Counted from the stretch's first letter, positions 30,350 through 39,834 are shown. The stretch is 64,000 nt of DNA from Kushneria indalinina DSM 14324 (GCF_003385845.1 NZ_QRDJ01000006.1:372001-436000), one strand, 5' to 3'. Numbers and translations: made by a program. The notes: a model not told the origin generated them from the letters alone.

Positions 30350-31047
30350 GATGATGTCCTGTCCGCGGTTTCAGGTGAGAGATAAAGGCACAGCGCCCCG
30401 AGTGCCGCCGCCAGCGGAACAGCAACGTTGGTCAGGTTCAGAAGGGCGAGCAGCAGGGCAGAGAGGACACTTGCCAGCAGGGCCATGGCCCAGCGCATCG
30501 ACGTGCATCGTGGTGCCAGCAGCACCAGAAACAGTGCCGGCAGCGCAAAGGCCAGCGCATCAGCCAGCAGTGGCCACTGCATGATCAACTGCTCACCGGC
30601 AAGGCTGCCCACCAGGGTGCCGCCGCCCCAGCCTGCCCATGCCACAAGGGCGGTGCTGGCAAACCAGCTCATGCGATCCCTTTCGGCCAGTAAAGGCAGG
30701 CGATAGTGCGCCAGAGCAAAAACCTGATCCGTCAGACCATGCATCAGCCATGGCCAGCGCCGACTGTCAGAAAGCCATGGCGCGAGCGAGAGGGAATAGA
30801 CAACGTGTCGGGCATTGATCAAAAGCGTCATGACCACCGTCAGCCATAGCGATGCCCCGCCTGCAATCATGCCCACGAACAGAAACTGCGAGGCGCCGGC
30901 GTAGATCAAAAGTGACAGCGCCGTGGCTTCAAGGGCACTGAATCCGGCCTGACTGGCGACCAGCCCGAAGGAGAGTGCCACCGGCAAATAGCCACTCAGC
31001 AGCGGCAGGGCTTCACGCGCGCCCATTCGCCAGGCCGGGGCATTCAT
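30346..31047 (-). CDS. azlC: AzlC family branched-chain amino acid exporter large subunit
   Basis: A 233-residue membrane protein with the family signature LPVALSFGLVASQAGFS and TLLINARHVVYSLSL. It forms an exporter with AzlD. It overlaps the upstream XRE regulator by four bases and azlD by four, giving a three-gene coupled operon. The regulator gene comes first. Confidence 0.9.
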   Translation of the reverse strand: MNAPAWRMGAREALPLLSGYLPVALSFGLVASQAGFSALEATALSLLIYAGASQFLFVGMIAGGASLWLTVVMTLLINARHVVYSLSLAPWLSDSRRWPWLMHGLTDQVFALAHYRLPLLAERDRMSWFASTALVAWAGWGGGTLVGSLAGEQLIMQWPLLADALAFALPALFLVLLAPRCTSMRWAMALLASVLSALLLALLNLTNVAVPLAAALGALCLYLSPETADRTSS

Positions 31048-31571
31048 GCCAGACCCTCATCAGGATAAAAAATGGTCACCAGTACCCTGGCACCCTGGCT
31101 GCCTGCCAGGTAGGCGTGTGGCCGATCCGCCGTAAACTGATGCACTGCCTGCGCATTAAGCGGTACGAGTGCGTTTTCGGTCCCGGCCTGCAGGCTGCCG
31201 GCAATGACCTGAAGCGTTTCGCGTGTCCCCGTCGCGTGTGCACTGGCGTGGCGCTGGGCATTGGGGGCAAGTGCCATCAGATAGATATCCACCGACGGGG
31301 TATCATGCTGGCGATCAAGCAGGGACACCGAGATATCGTCCTCGGTCACGCAACTCTGCGCCGAGGCGATCAGCGCGCTGAAGGGGATCTCCAGCTGAAG
31401 TGCCAGACGCCACAGGGTATCCAGCGTCGGATTGCCCTTGCCCTGTTCCAGTCGCGACAGGTTAGATTTGGCAAGGCCGGCCCTGTCGGCCAGAAAGGTC
31501 AGAGACCACGCTCTATGCCGGCGCAGCGTAGCCACGCGGTCTCCCAGACGCTTCAAGTCATCATCGTTCAT
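31044..31571 (-). CDS. XRE family regulator with C-terminal cupin domain
   Basis: A 175-residue repressor-like protein. The N-terminal helix-turn-helix is at residues about 10-65 (SLTFLADRAGLAKSNLSRLEQGKGNPTLDTL) and the rest is a beta-rich cupin that likely senses a small ligand. It is the first gene of the azlCD operon and two 16-bp repeats lie just upstream of its start, pointing to autoregulation of amino acid export. Confidence 0.9.
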   Translation of the reverse strand: MNDDDLKRLGDRVATLRRHRAWSLTFLADRAGLAKSNLSRLEQGKGNPTLDTLWRLALQLEIPFSALIASAQSCVTEDDISVSLLDRQHDTPSVDIYLMALAPNAQRHASAHATGTRETLQVIAGSLQAGTENALVPLNAQAVHQFTADRPHAYLAGSQGARVLVTIFYPDEGLA

Positions 31572-31588
31572 GGTATCTGCTGCCTATC

Positions 31589-31620
31589 GTTCTATATATG
31601 AAACGTTCTATATATGGAAC
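31589..31620. promoter_or_regulatory. two tandem 16-bp repeats upstream of the XRE-azlCD operon
   Basis: GTTCTATATATGAAAC is followed immediately by GTTCTATATATGGAAC. Each unit has GTTC and (A/G)AAC ends, so it is itself partly palindromic. The array ends 18 bp from the regulator start codon, a good position for an autorepressor site. Confidence 0.75.
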
Positions 31621-31769
31621 GATGGATTGTCAACCCATGCTCCTGAGGCCCGCGACCGAAAGAGAAGAGGCCGCCGGTTGAATGAAGACTTATGAAGGGA
31701 TTGTCACGCCAGTGACATAGTGGTGTAGGATCGTAGACTATCGTCTCGACTCGTGGGGAGTTTCGTGTT

Positions 31770-32369
31770 ATGCGCCAACCCATGGTGTTACGTCTTCATG
31801 CCTCCGGCATTCCGATCGACTGGTTGACGCTTGAAGAAGCGGCGGTTTTGATGTCGCGCGCTTTTGAAGGTGGGGTGGTCTGGGCCGACGGCGAGGCCGC
31901 CTACCGCCTGCATGGCGGTACCAGTTCGCTGACCGGGCAACAGTCCTTTATCGATATTCCTGAAGTGATCGGCGTGTCGCCGCCCGTCAATGCCATGCTG
32001 GCGTTTGAGCATACCGGCTTCAATCGGGTGCTATGCAAGTATCGTGAAGGGCTTTGCTGCGCCTATTGCGGGGTTACGGTGACGCGCCAGGCGCTGACGA
32101 TTGATCACATTCTGCCGCGCTCGCGCGGTGGGCAGCTCTCGATGCTCAACGCCGTGGCCTGTTGCCAGCGCTGCAATAGCCTCAAGGGCAATCGTACGCC
32201 GGAGGAAGCGGGCATGGCGCTGCTGTTGAAACCCTTTGTGCCCACCATGGCGGAAGTGCTCTACATGATGCGGCCTAAAGCCATGACGGCCAGACAGCTC
32301 TGGTATCTGAAATGTCAGTTCAAGAACGCGCCTCTTCGTGCCTATCTGACACAAGCTCTGGCGGCCTGA
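31770..32369 (+). CDS. HNH endonuclease family protein
   Basis: A 199-residue protein with a central HNH module: paired cysteines CAYC, then IDHILPRSRGG, and CCQRCNSLKGN. These form the beta-beta-alpha-metal fold that cuts DNA. This HNH class is widespread as a chromosomal single gene in proteobacteria and its biological role is not established. No restriction or phage partner is next to it. It probably acts in the cytoplasm. The start follows GGGGAG about 18 bases upstream; a closer ribosome site was not obvious. Confidence 0.88.
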   Translation: MRQPMVLRLHASGIPIDWLTLEEAAVLMSRAFEGGVVWADGEAAYRLHGGTSSLTGQQSFIDIPEVIGVSPPVNAMLAFEHTGFNRVLCKYREGLCCAYCGVTVTRQALTIDHILPRSRGGQLSMLNAVACCQRCNSLKGNRTPEEAGMALLLKPFVPTMAEVLYMMRPKAMTARQLWYLKCQFKNAPLRAYLTQALAA

Positions 32370-32382
32370 AGAACGTTGGCAT

Positions 32383-32994
32383 TCAGTACTGCATCAGTTT
32401 CGTCATGCGCTCGCTCAAGAGCGTGCCTCCCAGCATGATCTGAGACGGGGCAATCGGCACGAAACGCTGATCCTTCCAGAGCGCGCTGTGGTGCTCATCG
32501 AAGGTGACAATGGGGGTGAGGTCGGTGCGCTGGGCCTGCGGTAGAATCAGCGGGGTCAGATTGTCGAGTATCAGATAACCGCCGTTATCCATCCGGTAAC
32601 GTAAAACGGCGTGATAGGTTGGTGTCAGCGCGTCTCTGGCAGCCAGGAAGTCGAGCCTTTGCGCCGGCATGCCGGTCTCTCGCAGTATCTGGTACTTGGC
32701 GATGGCGAAGTCTTCGCAGTCGCCATGGCCCTCGCGTGTCAGGCGATTAAACCCCTTCCAGATATCGATCTCTTCTTCCTGCTGGCGCGCTGCATTGTTG
32801 ATCACCCGATTGACGTATTGCAGCTGCGCCAGCCCTCCATATTGACCCACCTGTTTGACCAGCTCGGCTCTTGACTGGGTGATGGCCATCTCGGTGGTAT
32901 CGTCCCACCAGGTAAAGGTGTGCGCCGATGCGGTCAGGGGGGCTGCAAGGCAACCGATCATCAGGGTGGCGGCGAGAACATGATGCGCAGACAT
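32383..32994 (-). CDS. transglutaminase-like cysteine peptidase (BTLCP, LapG-like)
   Basis: A 203-residue secreted protein with a signal peptide to about residue 24 (LTASA). The catalytic triad of the bacterial transglutaminase-like cysteine peptidases is visible: Cys in HGDCEDF, His in YHAVLR and Asp in LILDN. LapG members cut surface adhesins and are held back by LapD under high cyclic di-GMP. No LapD or large adhesin is adjacent, so LapG function is suggested but not shown. A PAS-GGDEF-EAL protein is encoded about 2.5 kb away. Confidence 0.85.
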   Translation of the reverse strand: MSAHHVLAATLMIGCLAAPLTASAHTFTWWDDTTEMAITQSRAELVKQVGQYGGLAQLQYVNRVINNAARQQEEEIDIWKGFNRLTREGHGDCEDFAIAKYQILRETGMPAQRLDFLAARDALTPTYHAVLRYRMDNGGYLILDNLTPLILPQAQRTDLTPIVTFDEHHSALWKDQRFVPIAPSQIMLGGTLLSERMTKLMQY

Positions 32995-33105
32995 GGGCGG
33001 TTACCGACAGGATCATGGGCGGGTGAAGAGCGACATCCCCATGATGGCCCGTGTCGATTGCAGACCATGGCATGATCAGGCCCCCCGGAAGAGGCCATTT
33101 TGCCC

Positions 33106-33606
33106 TTATCGGCTCGAAACGCCCTCGACGCCTTCCAGCACCGAGTCGTATTCGCCGGCACTGGCGATGACACTAAAGGCACCATCGGTTTCCAGCACGA
33201 CCGCATGCACCTGTTCGATATCCGCCATGCCCCTTTCACGCACGGCCGCCAGGATTTCTGCTTTTACTACGCGCTCACGCTGCATGGCATCATCACAGTA
33301 CTGGCCCTTGAAAAGCAGCAGGGTGGGCTGGGACTTGATCAGTTTGAGTACTCCGCGCGAGCGTACCGAGGTAAAGGTGATCACAAACTGCAAAAGCACG
33401 ATCACGATAAAGGCGGTCACACTCTGGGCAAGGGAGACCTGCGTCGAGGTCAGCGCCGTGGCCAGAATGGACCCCAGCGCGATGGTGGTGACGAAATCAA
33501 ACGCGTTCCATTTGGAGAGGGTGCGCTTGCCCGAGACGCGCAGAACGATGATCAGGGCCACGTAACTGAGGATACCGACCACAATCGTGTGCATGATGGG
33601 GTTCAT
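33106..33606 (-). CDS. DUF421 domain-containing membrane protein (YetF-like)
   Basis: A 166-residue inner-membrane protein. Three hydrophobic stretches precede a cytoplasmic domain with RGVLKLIKSQPTLL and MRERGMADIEQVHA-like segments (positions about 85-150). The family is common in spore-formers and proteobacteria and has no settled function. It is likely monocistronic, with the LapG-like gene behind it on the same strand. Confidence 0.85.
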   Translation of the reverse strand: MNPIMHTIVVGILSYVALIIVLRVSGKRTLSKWNAFDFVTTIALGSILATALTSTQVSLAQSVTAFIVIVLLQFVITFTSVRSRGVLKLIKSQPTLLLFKGQYCDDAMQRERVVKAEILAAVRERGMADIEQVHAVVLETDGAFSVIASAGEYDSVLEGVEGVSSR

Positions 33607-33734
33607 GAACTGTACCTTTTGAGCAGGAAAGAAAGTAAGCCTTCAGGGTAGATGTACAAGTGGCCTGGTGTCAGACGCCCGCAGAAAAATGCCGACGCCG
33701 TGTCGTGTCAAAACGATAAATCCGGAGATGTCTC

Positions 33735-34334
33735 ATGACGGACAAACCCTCACCGATACGCTGCCAGTGGGTTCAGGGCCACCCATTGCTGGCGCACTAT
33801 CACGACCATGAATGGGGCGTACCGGAGCCTGATGGTCAGGCGCTGTGGGAGAAGCTGATACTCGATGGTTTCCAGGCAGGGCTGTCATGGCTGACCGTGC
33901 TGAAAAAGCGCGAGGCATTTCGTGAGGCCTTCGAGGGCTTCGACCCCGAGCGCGTTGCCCGTTTTAACGAACGCGATATCGAGCGTCTGCTCGGCAATGC
34001 CGGCATCATTCGCTCACGTGCCAAGATCGAGGCGGCCATCGGCAATGCCCGGGCATTTTTGCGCATGCAGGATCAGGGCGAGAATTTCGCCACGTTTTGC
34101 TGGTCGATGGTAGAACACCGGCCGCTTCAGAATTCGCCTCCGGTACCGGCGCATACGCCACTGTCTGTTTCCTTTTCAAAAGCACTCAGGGCCAGAGGCT
34201 TTAAATTTGCGGGGCCGACCATCGTGTATGCCTGGATGCAGGCCACGGGGATGGTCAATGATCACGCCCCTGACTGTCATCGGCGTCAGGTCGTGGCAGC
34301 CATGGGCGATACCACGATTGCGCGTCGATCATGA
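33735..34334 (+). CDS. tag: DNA-3-methyladenine glycosylase I
   Basis: A 199-residue base-excision repair glycosylase removing 3-methyladenine. The zinc-site Cys is in RCQW at the N-terminus, the recognition segment is HDHEWGVP, and the HhH core with LSWLTVLKKREAFR is conserved; H and C of the second zinc half are in NDHAPDCH. Typical length. The start is a clear ATG after GGAGATG. No LexA box was seen upstream. Confidence 0.95.
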   Translation: MTDKPSPIRCQWVQGHPLLAHYHDHEWGVPEPDGQALWEKLILDGFQAGLSWLTVLKKREAFREAFEGFDPERVARFNERDIERLLGNAGIIRSRAKIEAAIGNARAFLRMQDQGENFATFCWSMVEHRPLQNSPPVPAHTPLSVSFSKALRARGFKFAGPTIVYAWMQATGMVNDHAPDCHRRQVVAAMGDTTIARRS

Positions 34335-34353
34335 GGGCGTTTCAGGGCAGGGT

Positions 34354-34377
34354 GCCGGCCGACATGGGTCGGCCGGC
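34354..34377. repeat. inverted repeat after tag
   Basis: GCCGGCCGAC and GTCGGCCGGC surround a four-base loop, a perfect 10-bp stem. There is no T-run, so terminator function is uncertain. Confidence 0.6.
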
Positions 34378-34430
34378 GGCTCCTCTAGAGTTGAAGGTTA
34401 ATGATTAATGAAACTGTCTTGCCCAGAGAA

Positions 34431-35186
34431 TCAGGCAATGTGTTCATGAATGACAGCCTCGGGGAAATAGCGACGCAGCATGCGGTTTTGAAAGCCATCC
34501 ACGAAGCTTGAGTTGATGATGATGATGAATCGCTCATAAGGCTGGTTCGGGTCTTCCTGCCGCAGCGCCTTTGCCCCGTGGAAGAGGCGATCATCACGCA
34601 AATGAAGCACGTCTCCGGGCTCCATGACCTGGTCGGCCAGCAACTCCTGGCCCGCACGATCAGCGTAAAGGACGCTTTCAGCACCGCTGACGTTGTGACG
34701 ATCCAGTACCATGATGCTCAGGTAGCGGCAGCCATCGGCATGAATACCCTGTCCCTGCAGCGGATCAAGTTCGCCTGAACCCTTGACGCCGGTAATCTGC
34801 ATCAGGATTGGCTCATTGGCATCAAGCCCCCACAGACCTGCCCAGGCTTCCACAAAGGCACGAACATCGGGGCGATCCAGAAAGTCCTGCTCCAGTGCCG
34901 GATACCAGCGCAACTTGTCCGCCATGCTTTCGGCATCGTTGTACTGTCCCCCCTGCGCCATGGGGCACTCACCCAGGCTTTTCATCCGGCCCTGCTCGTC
35001 AAGGGCAAGCCAGGACATGCGCTTCCAGCGGCGGTCAACGTAGGGGTCTCGAGGAAGGTCACGGGTAAATGCCTGCCATGCCCCCAGGTCGATACGATCG
35101 CGAACATGGGTAAAGCTCCAGTCATGTTCGGCCAGTGCTGTATGGACGTTTTGCTGCCACCAGGATTGTGCGTTGGTAGTAGTCAT
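34431..35186 (-). CDS. 2OG-Fe(II) dioxygenase family protein (amino acid hydroxylase type)
   Basis: A 251-residue cytoplasmic non-haem iron oxygenase. The iron triad is His149-x-Asp151 (GIHADG) and His203 (RLFHGA), with Arg219 placed to bind 2-oxoglutarate. The segment SIMVLDRHNVSGAES resembles the Pfam 2OG-Fe_Oxy_2 family that includes L-isoleucine 4-hydroxylase, so a free amino acid is a plausible substrate. No obvious pathway partner is nearby. The start follows AGGAGAAAAAG. Confidence 0.82.
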   Translation of the reverse strand: MTTTNAQSWWQQNVHTALAEHDWSFTHVRDRIDLGAWQAFTRDLPRDPYVDRRWKRMSWLALDEQGRMKSLGECPMAQGGQYNDAESMADKLRWYPALEQDFLDRPDVRAFVEAWAGLWGLDANEPILMQITGVKGSGELDPLQGQGIHADGCRYLSIMVLDRHNVSGAESVLYADRAGQELLADQVMEPGDVLHLRDDRLFHGAKALRQEDPNQPYERFIIIINSSFVDGFQNRMLRRYFPEAVIHEHIA

Positions 35187-35440
35187 CTTTTTCTCCTGAA
35201 AGGATAAGGGATTACGCCGAGTGTCGGCATTTGCCGACAGCCAGCATCCTGATGTTATGGGCTTTCAGGGGGTGTTTGATGATTGTTGGCGGCAGTTGGG
35301 CAGGAATCACGGCCGCTATCAGCACATCGGTAAAGCTTCAATTATTCCTTTTGACATGTCGTAAGCTGTTATGCTGACAAAAGACGACAGTATTTTTTAC
35401 CAGCCGAACCTTTAACCGGTCATATCAGGATTAATCGGAG

Positions 35441-37387
35441 ATGCGCATTTCGCACAAGTATCCGCGCTACGGCCTTGTCCTCTGGATCGTGGGTCTGTTA
35501 TCGGTGCTGGTCATTACACCTTTCATTGGTGCGCAAAATCTGGCGATCATGGTTCTAGGGTTGGCACTTCTGGTGGTTCTGCTGGCCTGGCATCGAAGCC
35601 GGCTGCGTAATCATCAGCTCTACCAGCAGCTTCATCATCCAGCCAACCGCTTAAGCAGCCATGAGCGGTTGCGCTATGATCGAAGCGAACAGCGCTTTCG
35701 AGCCCTGCTTGAAAGTCTGCCGCGCGTGGCGGTGCAGGGTTACGATCGTAAAAGACGCGTTATTTACTGGAATGCTGCCAGCACGCAGCTCTACGGCTAT
35801 ATGCCCGATGAGGTGATGGGCTGCCGGTTCGAGGAGCTGATTATTCCCGCGGGCATGCGCGAATCGGTGGTGCGTGCCCATCAGAGCTGGATTAATGAGG
35901 GGGTGGAAATCCCCGCCAGTGAAATGGAGCTGGTGCACAAGTCAGGGCGCAACGTGGCGGTGTTTTCTCACCATGTCATGCTTGGACAGCACACTGACAA
36001 TCCGCTGATGTTCTGCGTCGATGTTGATCTTTCGGTACAAAAGCAGGCACATCGTGACCTGGAATTTATCCGGCGCTATGACCCTCTGACCCTGTTACCC
36101 AACCGGGCGGCCTTCGTTGCCGAACTCAATCGCGTGCTCGAAGACGAGGAACGCCAAAGGGCGCCGCTGGCGGTCTTTTTCATTGATATCGAAAATTTCT
36201 CCGCGATCAATGACACCCTGGGATATGAGCAGGGCAATCACCTGTTGACCCAGGTGGCCGAGCGGCTTTCGCAGCATTGCTATACCTCTGATCTGCTGGC
36301 ACGTTTTGGTAACGACGAGTTCGTTATGGCCTGTACGCACCTTGATTCCAGACGCCATGCGCTTCAGTTGATCGACCGTGTCGACAGCATGTTTGAACTG
36401 CCTTTCATGCTGGATGGCGAGCCTCACCGCGTCACGGTCAGCCAGGGCATCAGTCTCTTCCCTGATAACGGCGAGGATGCCCAGTCGCTGATTTATGCCG
36501 CCAACGTGGCACGTAATCGGGCCAGAACACCCGGTGAAAACCGGTTTCAGATATTCAGTCATGAGTTTCATCGTGATCTTATCTACCAGCATGAGTTGCT
36601 CAAGCGCCTGGAAAACGCCATCGATCACCAGGAGCTGGCACTGCACTTTCAGCCTCAGATCTCGCGTAGCGGGCGTATCGAAAGCATGGAGGCATTACTG
36701 CGCTGGTTTCCCACCGGTGGCGGCATGGTCTCGCCGGCGGAGTTTATTCCCCTGGCCGAGCGTTTTGGGCTGATGGAGCAGTTGGGGAACTGGTCCATTG
36801 AGGCACTATGCTCTCAGCAGGCTCGATGGAAATCACAGGGGCTTCATGGCTACCGTGTGGATATCAATCTCTCCGGCGAGCATCTGCGCTCCACCGCGAT
36901 GCTGGAGAAGCTGGAAAAAACCATGCAGCGCTACCAGCTGTCCATGCGTGATGTGGGTATCGAGATTACCGAAAACGTATTGGTGCAGGCCGATGAAACG
37001 GTGAAAGCCCATCTGCAGGCGCTTTATCACCGCGGCATGAAAATTGCCATCGACGACTTTGGTACCGGCTATTCATCGCTTGCCTATCTAAAACAGTTTC
37101 CCGTCACCTCACTCAAGATTGATCGTACCTTTGTGATGGATGCCCCCGAGAATCTACAGGATCGTGCCATTCTGGCCGGTATCGTCTTTATTGGTCATCG
37201 ACTCGGTCTTGAGGTTATTGCCGAAGGTGTGGAGACCAGTGAACAGCTCGAACTTGTTCACGAGCTCAATGTCGATCTGATCCAGGGCTTTTATTACTTC
37301 CGCTCCATGCGTGCCGAGCGTATTACGCCCCTGCTCGAAACCCAGCCCCTGTTTCAGGGCCGGCACGGGCCTACCCTGAAAAAATGA
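35441..37387 (+). CDS. PAS-GGDEF-EAL cyclic di-GMP phosphodiesterase
   Basis: A 648-residue membrane protein. Two hydrophobic helices (residues about 10-55) anchor it, then a PAS sensor (about 85-205), a GGDEF domain with a changed active site (GNDEF) and an EAL domain. All main EAL catalytic elements are present: EALLRW, INLSGEHL, IEITENVL, DDFGTGYSSL and EGVET. I expect cyclic di-GMP hydrolysis, with the degenerate GGDEF as a GTP-sensing or structural part. The start follows AATCGGAG. The protein stands alone and would act on biofilm or motility. Confidence 0.92.
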   Translation: MRISHKYPRYGLVLWIVGLLSVLVITPFIGAQNLAIMVLGLALLVVLLAWHRSRLRNHQLYQQLHHPANRLSSHERLRYDRSEQRFRALLESLPRVAVQGYDRKRRVIYWNAASTQLYGYMPDEVMGCRFEELIIPAGMRESVVRAHQSWINEGVEIPASEMELVHKSGRNVAVFSHHVMLGQHTDNPLMFCVDVDLSVQKQAHRDLEFIRRYDPLTLLPNRAAFVAELNRVLEDEERQRAPLAVFFIDIENFSAINDTLGYEQGNHLLTQVAERLSQHCYTSDLLARFGNDEFVMACTHLDSRRHALQLIDRVDSMFELPFMLDGEPHRVTVSQGISLFPDNGEDAQSLIYAANVARNRARTPGENRFQIFSHEFHRDLIYQHELLKRLENAIDHQELALHFQPQISRSGRIESMEALLRWFPTGGGMVSPAEFIPLAERFGLMEQLGNWSIEALCSQQARWKSQGLHGYRVDINLSGEHLRSTAMLEKLEKTMQRYQLSMRDVGIEITENVLVQADETVKAHLQALYHRGMKIAIDDFGTGYSSLAYLKQFPVTSLKIDRTFVMDAPENLQDRAILAGIVFIGHRLGLEVIAEGVETSEQLELVHELNVDLIQGFYYFRSMRAERITPLLETQPLFQGRHGPTLKK

Positions 37388-37663
37388 GGAAGGTCGGGGT
37401 GGGGTGGTAGAAAACAGTCACGCCAAAAACTTCACGGGAATGTCATTTTGGTCATGTCTGCCAGCCCCCTGTATGGGCAGCCCAGCTGAGGGCCAATCCC
37501 GCTTGTTTCTTCTAAATGATTGATTTTTTGCTATTTACATAATCCAGGTTAGCGGCATTCCAGGCCGATTCGTCCAACAATAGCGTCTATCTTTGGACGG
37601 TAATGCATCAATTATTACTATAATACTGAGTGGCTTTATCAACGCTATTCAGGGGTGCATGCC

Positions 37664-38434
37664 ATGTTGGACAGGGATCGCTGCCTGGTGCGTAACTTCA
37701 AATACTACTGTGCGCTTGACGAGACAGAAGCCGAACTTCTGGCAGCGCTGGAAAAGACGCCTCAGAACGTGTCGAATGCCCAGATGCTATGGGAAGAGAA
37801 CCATCCCGCTGACACCCTGTGTGTTCTCAGCGAGGGCTGGGCTTATTCATATCGATCGATGGACGATGGTACCCGACAGATCCTGAATATCTTTTTGCCG
37901 GGGGATCTGGTCGGGCTGGGCGACTTGTCGCCTCGACGTCATCTCACGTCGGTGGCCATGCTGACAGAAGGGGTTATCTGTCGTTTTCCACTCACGAATC
38001 TGACGGACATTTTTACGACATCACCAAAATTGACCACGGTACTGTTTTCGCTGGCGGGGCAACAGCAGGCCATCATGGCAGAAAGACTGGTCAATATGGG
38101 CCGGCGCACCGCGCGTGAAAAGGTAGCCCATTTTATCTGTGAAATGCATCTGCGCTTAAGCAAGACCTGCCCAAACATTACGCATCGGTTCAACCTGCCA
38201 CTTTCACAGCAGGTGCTGGCAGATGTTCTGGGACTTTCTGCCGTACATGTCAGTCGTACCTTTTCCGAACTACGTGAGGAAGGGCTTTTATATCGTGAGC
38301 GCAATCGAATCAACATTCCGGATCTGAAAGCCTTTTATGAAGTGGCCAATTTTTCGGATGCCTATCTCAGTGATAGTGTCGATGAGCTGCTGAAAATGTC
38401 TGAAAAGGGTAATAATGGTGTGGGCCTGCGTTGA
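37664..38434 (+). CDS. Crp/Fnr family transcriptional regulator
   Basis: A 256-residue regulator with a cyclic-nucleotide-binding-like beta-roll (LPGDLVGLGDLSP) and a C-terminal winged helix (LSQQVLADVLGLSAVHVSRTFSEL). The N-terminal region has only two cysteines and does not show the FNR cluster pattern, so an iron-sulfur oxygen sensor is unlikely. I set the start at the ATG eight bases after AGGGG; a GTG nine bases earlier is also in frame. Neighbours give no hint of the regulon. Confidence 0.88.
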   Translation: MLDRDRCLVRNFKYYCALDETEAELLAALEKTPQNVSNAQMLWEENHPADTLCVLSEGWAYSYRSMDDGTRQILNIFLPGDLVGLGDLSPRRHLTSVAMLTEGVICRFPLTNLTDIFTTSPKLTTVLFSLAGQQQAIMAERLVNMGRRTAREKVAHFICEMHLRLSKTCPNITHRFNLPLSQQVLADVLGLSAVHVSRTFSELREEGLLYRERNRINIPDLKAFYEVANFSDAYLSDSVDELLKMSEKGNNGVGLR

Positions 38435-38791
38435 GGCATTTACCTGAATACGGTTGAAGCCATCGCCGTTTTGAAGACCTGATGCATTTTCGGGACGGCC
38501 GGGGCCAGGGCAGTCTGCTACAGCCGCTCTTGCACTATCTGATCCAGCGTTACCATGTTCACGTCGCTGACAGGCCGCAGCGCACTCCGCTTATTCGGCG
38601 TCTCTCATGTCAGTCGGTTTCTCCCATTGGTTGCTGTTTCCTCTTTTTGTGGCTCACTATACTGCGGCAACAGGTTGGTATTCGACTCGAGCCGGTCTGC
38701 GACGTTCGGTGCCGGCAGGTATATCAGGCTGTTTTGGGCCAGGATTTAACGTATTTGTTGCGCCAGTGATAAACCCATAGTGGAGACAACC
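38435..38791. other. gene-free region upstream of fghA
   Basis: Several short open frames exist on both strands, but none has a ribosome site and a family-like sequence. The usual partner of fghA, a glutathione-dependent formaldehyde dehydrogenase, is not here. Confidence 0.4.
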
Positions 38792-39646
38792 ATGACGCAG
38801 TCCATCGAACAGTTGAGCGCCACCCGAAGCCATGGAGGATGGGTCAAGCGCTTCAGCCATCGCTCGCAGGTGCTTGATTGCGACATGACCTTTGGCATCT
38901 TTTTACCTCCGCAGGCAGAACAAGGCCCCGTACCGGTACTCTGGTGGCTGTCCGGACTGACCTGTAACGATGAAAACTTCATGCAAAAGGCCGGTGCCCA
39001 GAAAATGGCCGCCAGGCTGGGCATGGCCATCGTGTGTCCGGACACCAGTCCGCGAGGCACCGACCTGCCGGGCGAGCATGAAAGCTACGATTTTGGTTCG
39101 GGCGCCGGCTTTTATCTTAATGCTGGACAGGAGCCCTGGCGCCGGCACTATCACATGTATGACTATGTGACGAGCGAGCTGGCGTCACTGGTACGCGAAC
39201 ATTTCCCCATCAGCGAGCGCGAAGCCATCAGCGGCCATTCCATGGGCGGTCACGGCGCGTTGATCTGTGCGCTGAAACAGCCCGGCCGCTATGCCAGTGT
39301 CTCGGCCTTTTCACCTGTAGTGAATCCGGTGGACTGCCCCTGGGGCGAAAAGGCCTTCAGCCATTATCTGGGCGATGATCGCGCCGAGTGGTCGGATTGG
39401 GATGCCTGTGAGCTCGTGCTTGCCGGGGCTTCCAAACAGCCCATGCTTGTCGATCAGGGGGAGAACGATCAGTTTCTGACCGAACAGCTCAAGCCCGATC
39501 ATCTGGAAAAAGCGTGTCACATTCAGGGCGTCTCGCTGAAGCTGCGTCGTCATGAAGGTTATGACCACAGCTATTTCTTCGTGGCAAGCTTCATTGATGA
39601 CCATCTTGAGTATCATGCGCATCATCTTTTTGCAGATCAGGCATAA
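38792..39646 (+). CDS. fghA: S-formylglutathione hydrolase
   Basis: A 284-residue alpha/beta hydrolase that releases formate and glutathione from S-formylglutathione in formaldehyde detoxification. The nucleophile lies in SGHSMGGHGA, the Asp in DQGENDQF and the His in EGYDHSYFF. The chosen ATG follows GGAGA; a GTG twelve bases upstream is in frame. It stands alone, with the formaldehyde dehydrogenase presumably elsewhere. Confidence 0.94.
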   Translation: MTQSIEQLSATRSHGGWVKRFSHRSQVLDCDMTFGIFLPPQAEQGPVPVLWWLSGLTCNDENFMQKAGAQKMAARLGMAIVCPDTSPRGTDLPGEHESYDFGSGAGFYLNAGQEPWRRHYHMYDYVTSELASLVREHFPISEREAISGHSMGGHGALICALKQPGRYASVSAFSPVVNPVDCPWGEKAFSHYLGDDRAEWSDWDACELVLAGASKQPMLVDQGENDQFLTEQLKPDHLEKACHIQGVSLKLRRHEGYDHSYFFVASFIDDHLEYHAHHLFADQA

Positions 39647-39834
39647 CCGTTCACCGTGGTGACGGTCTGGTGTTTTCCGGGGCCCCTCTGCGAGCCCCGG
39701 TTGCGTATGGGTGATGAGCATATTGCAGGGGCATCCATGGGCCACTGCGTGTAACCTGTCGCCTTCAATAATCACCGGACGGCGCTGACTGACCCGGCAG
39801 GCGAGCGCGACGGCAAGGAAGAGGGGACGAAGCA

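Noticed and set aside
35351-35375. TTGACA/TATGCT promoter before the PAS-GGDEF-EAL gene
   Set aside because: Spacing is only 13 bases, too short for a normal sigma-70 promoter.
38482-38769. 95-codon open frame before fghA
   Set aside because: No ribosome site and no family pattern; composition does not resemble neighbouring genes.
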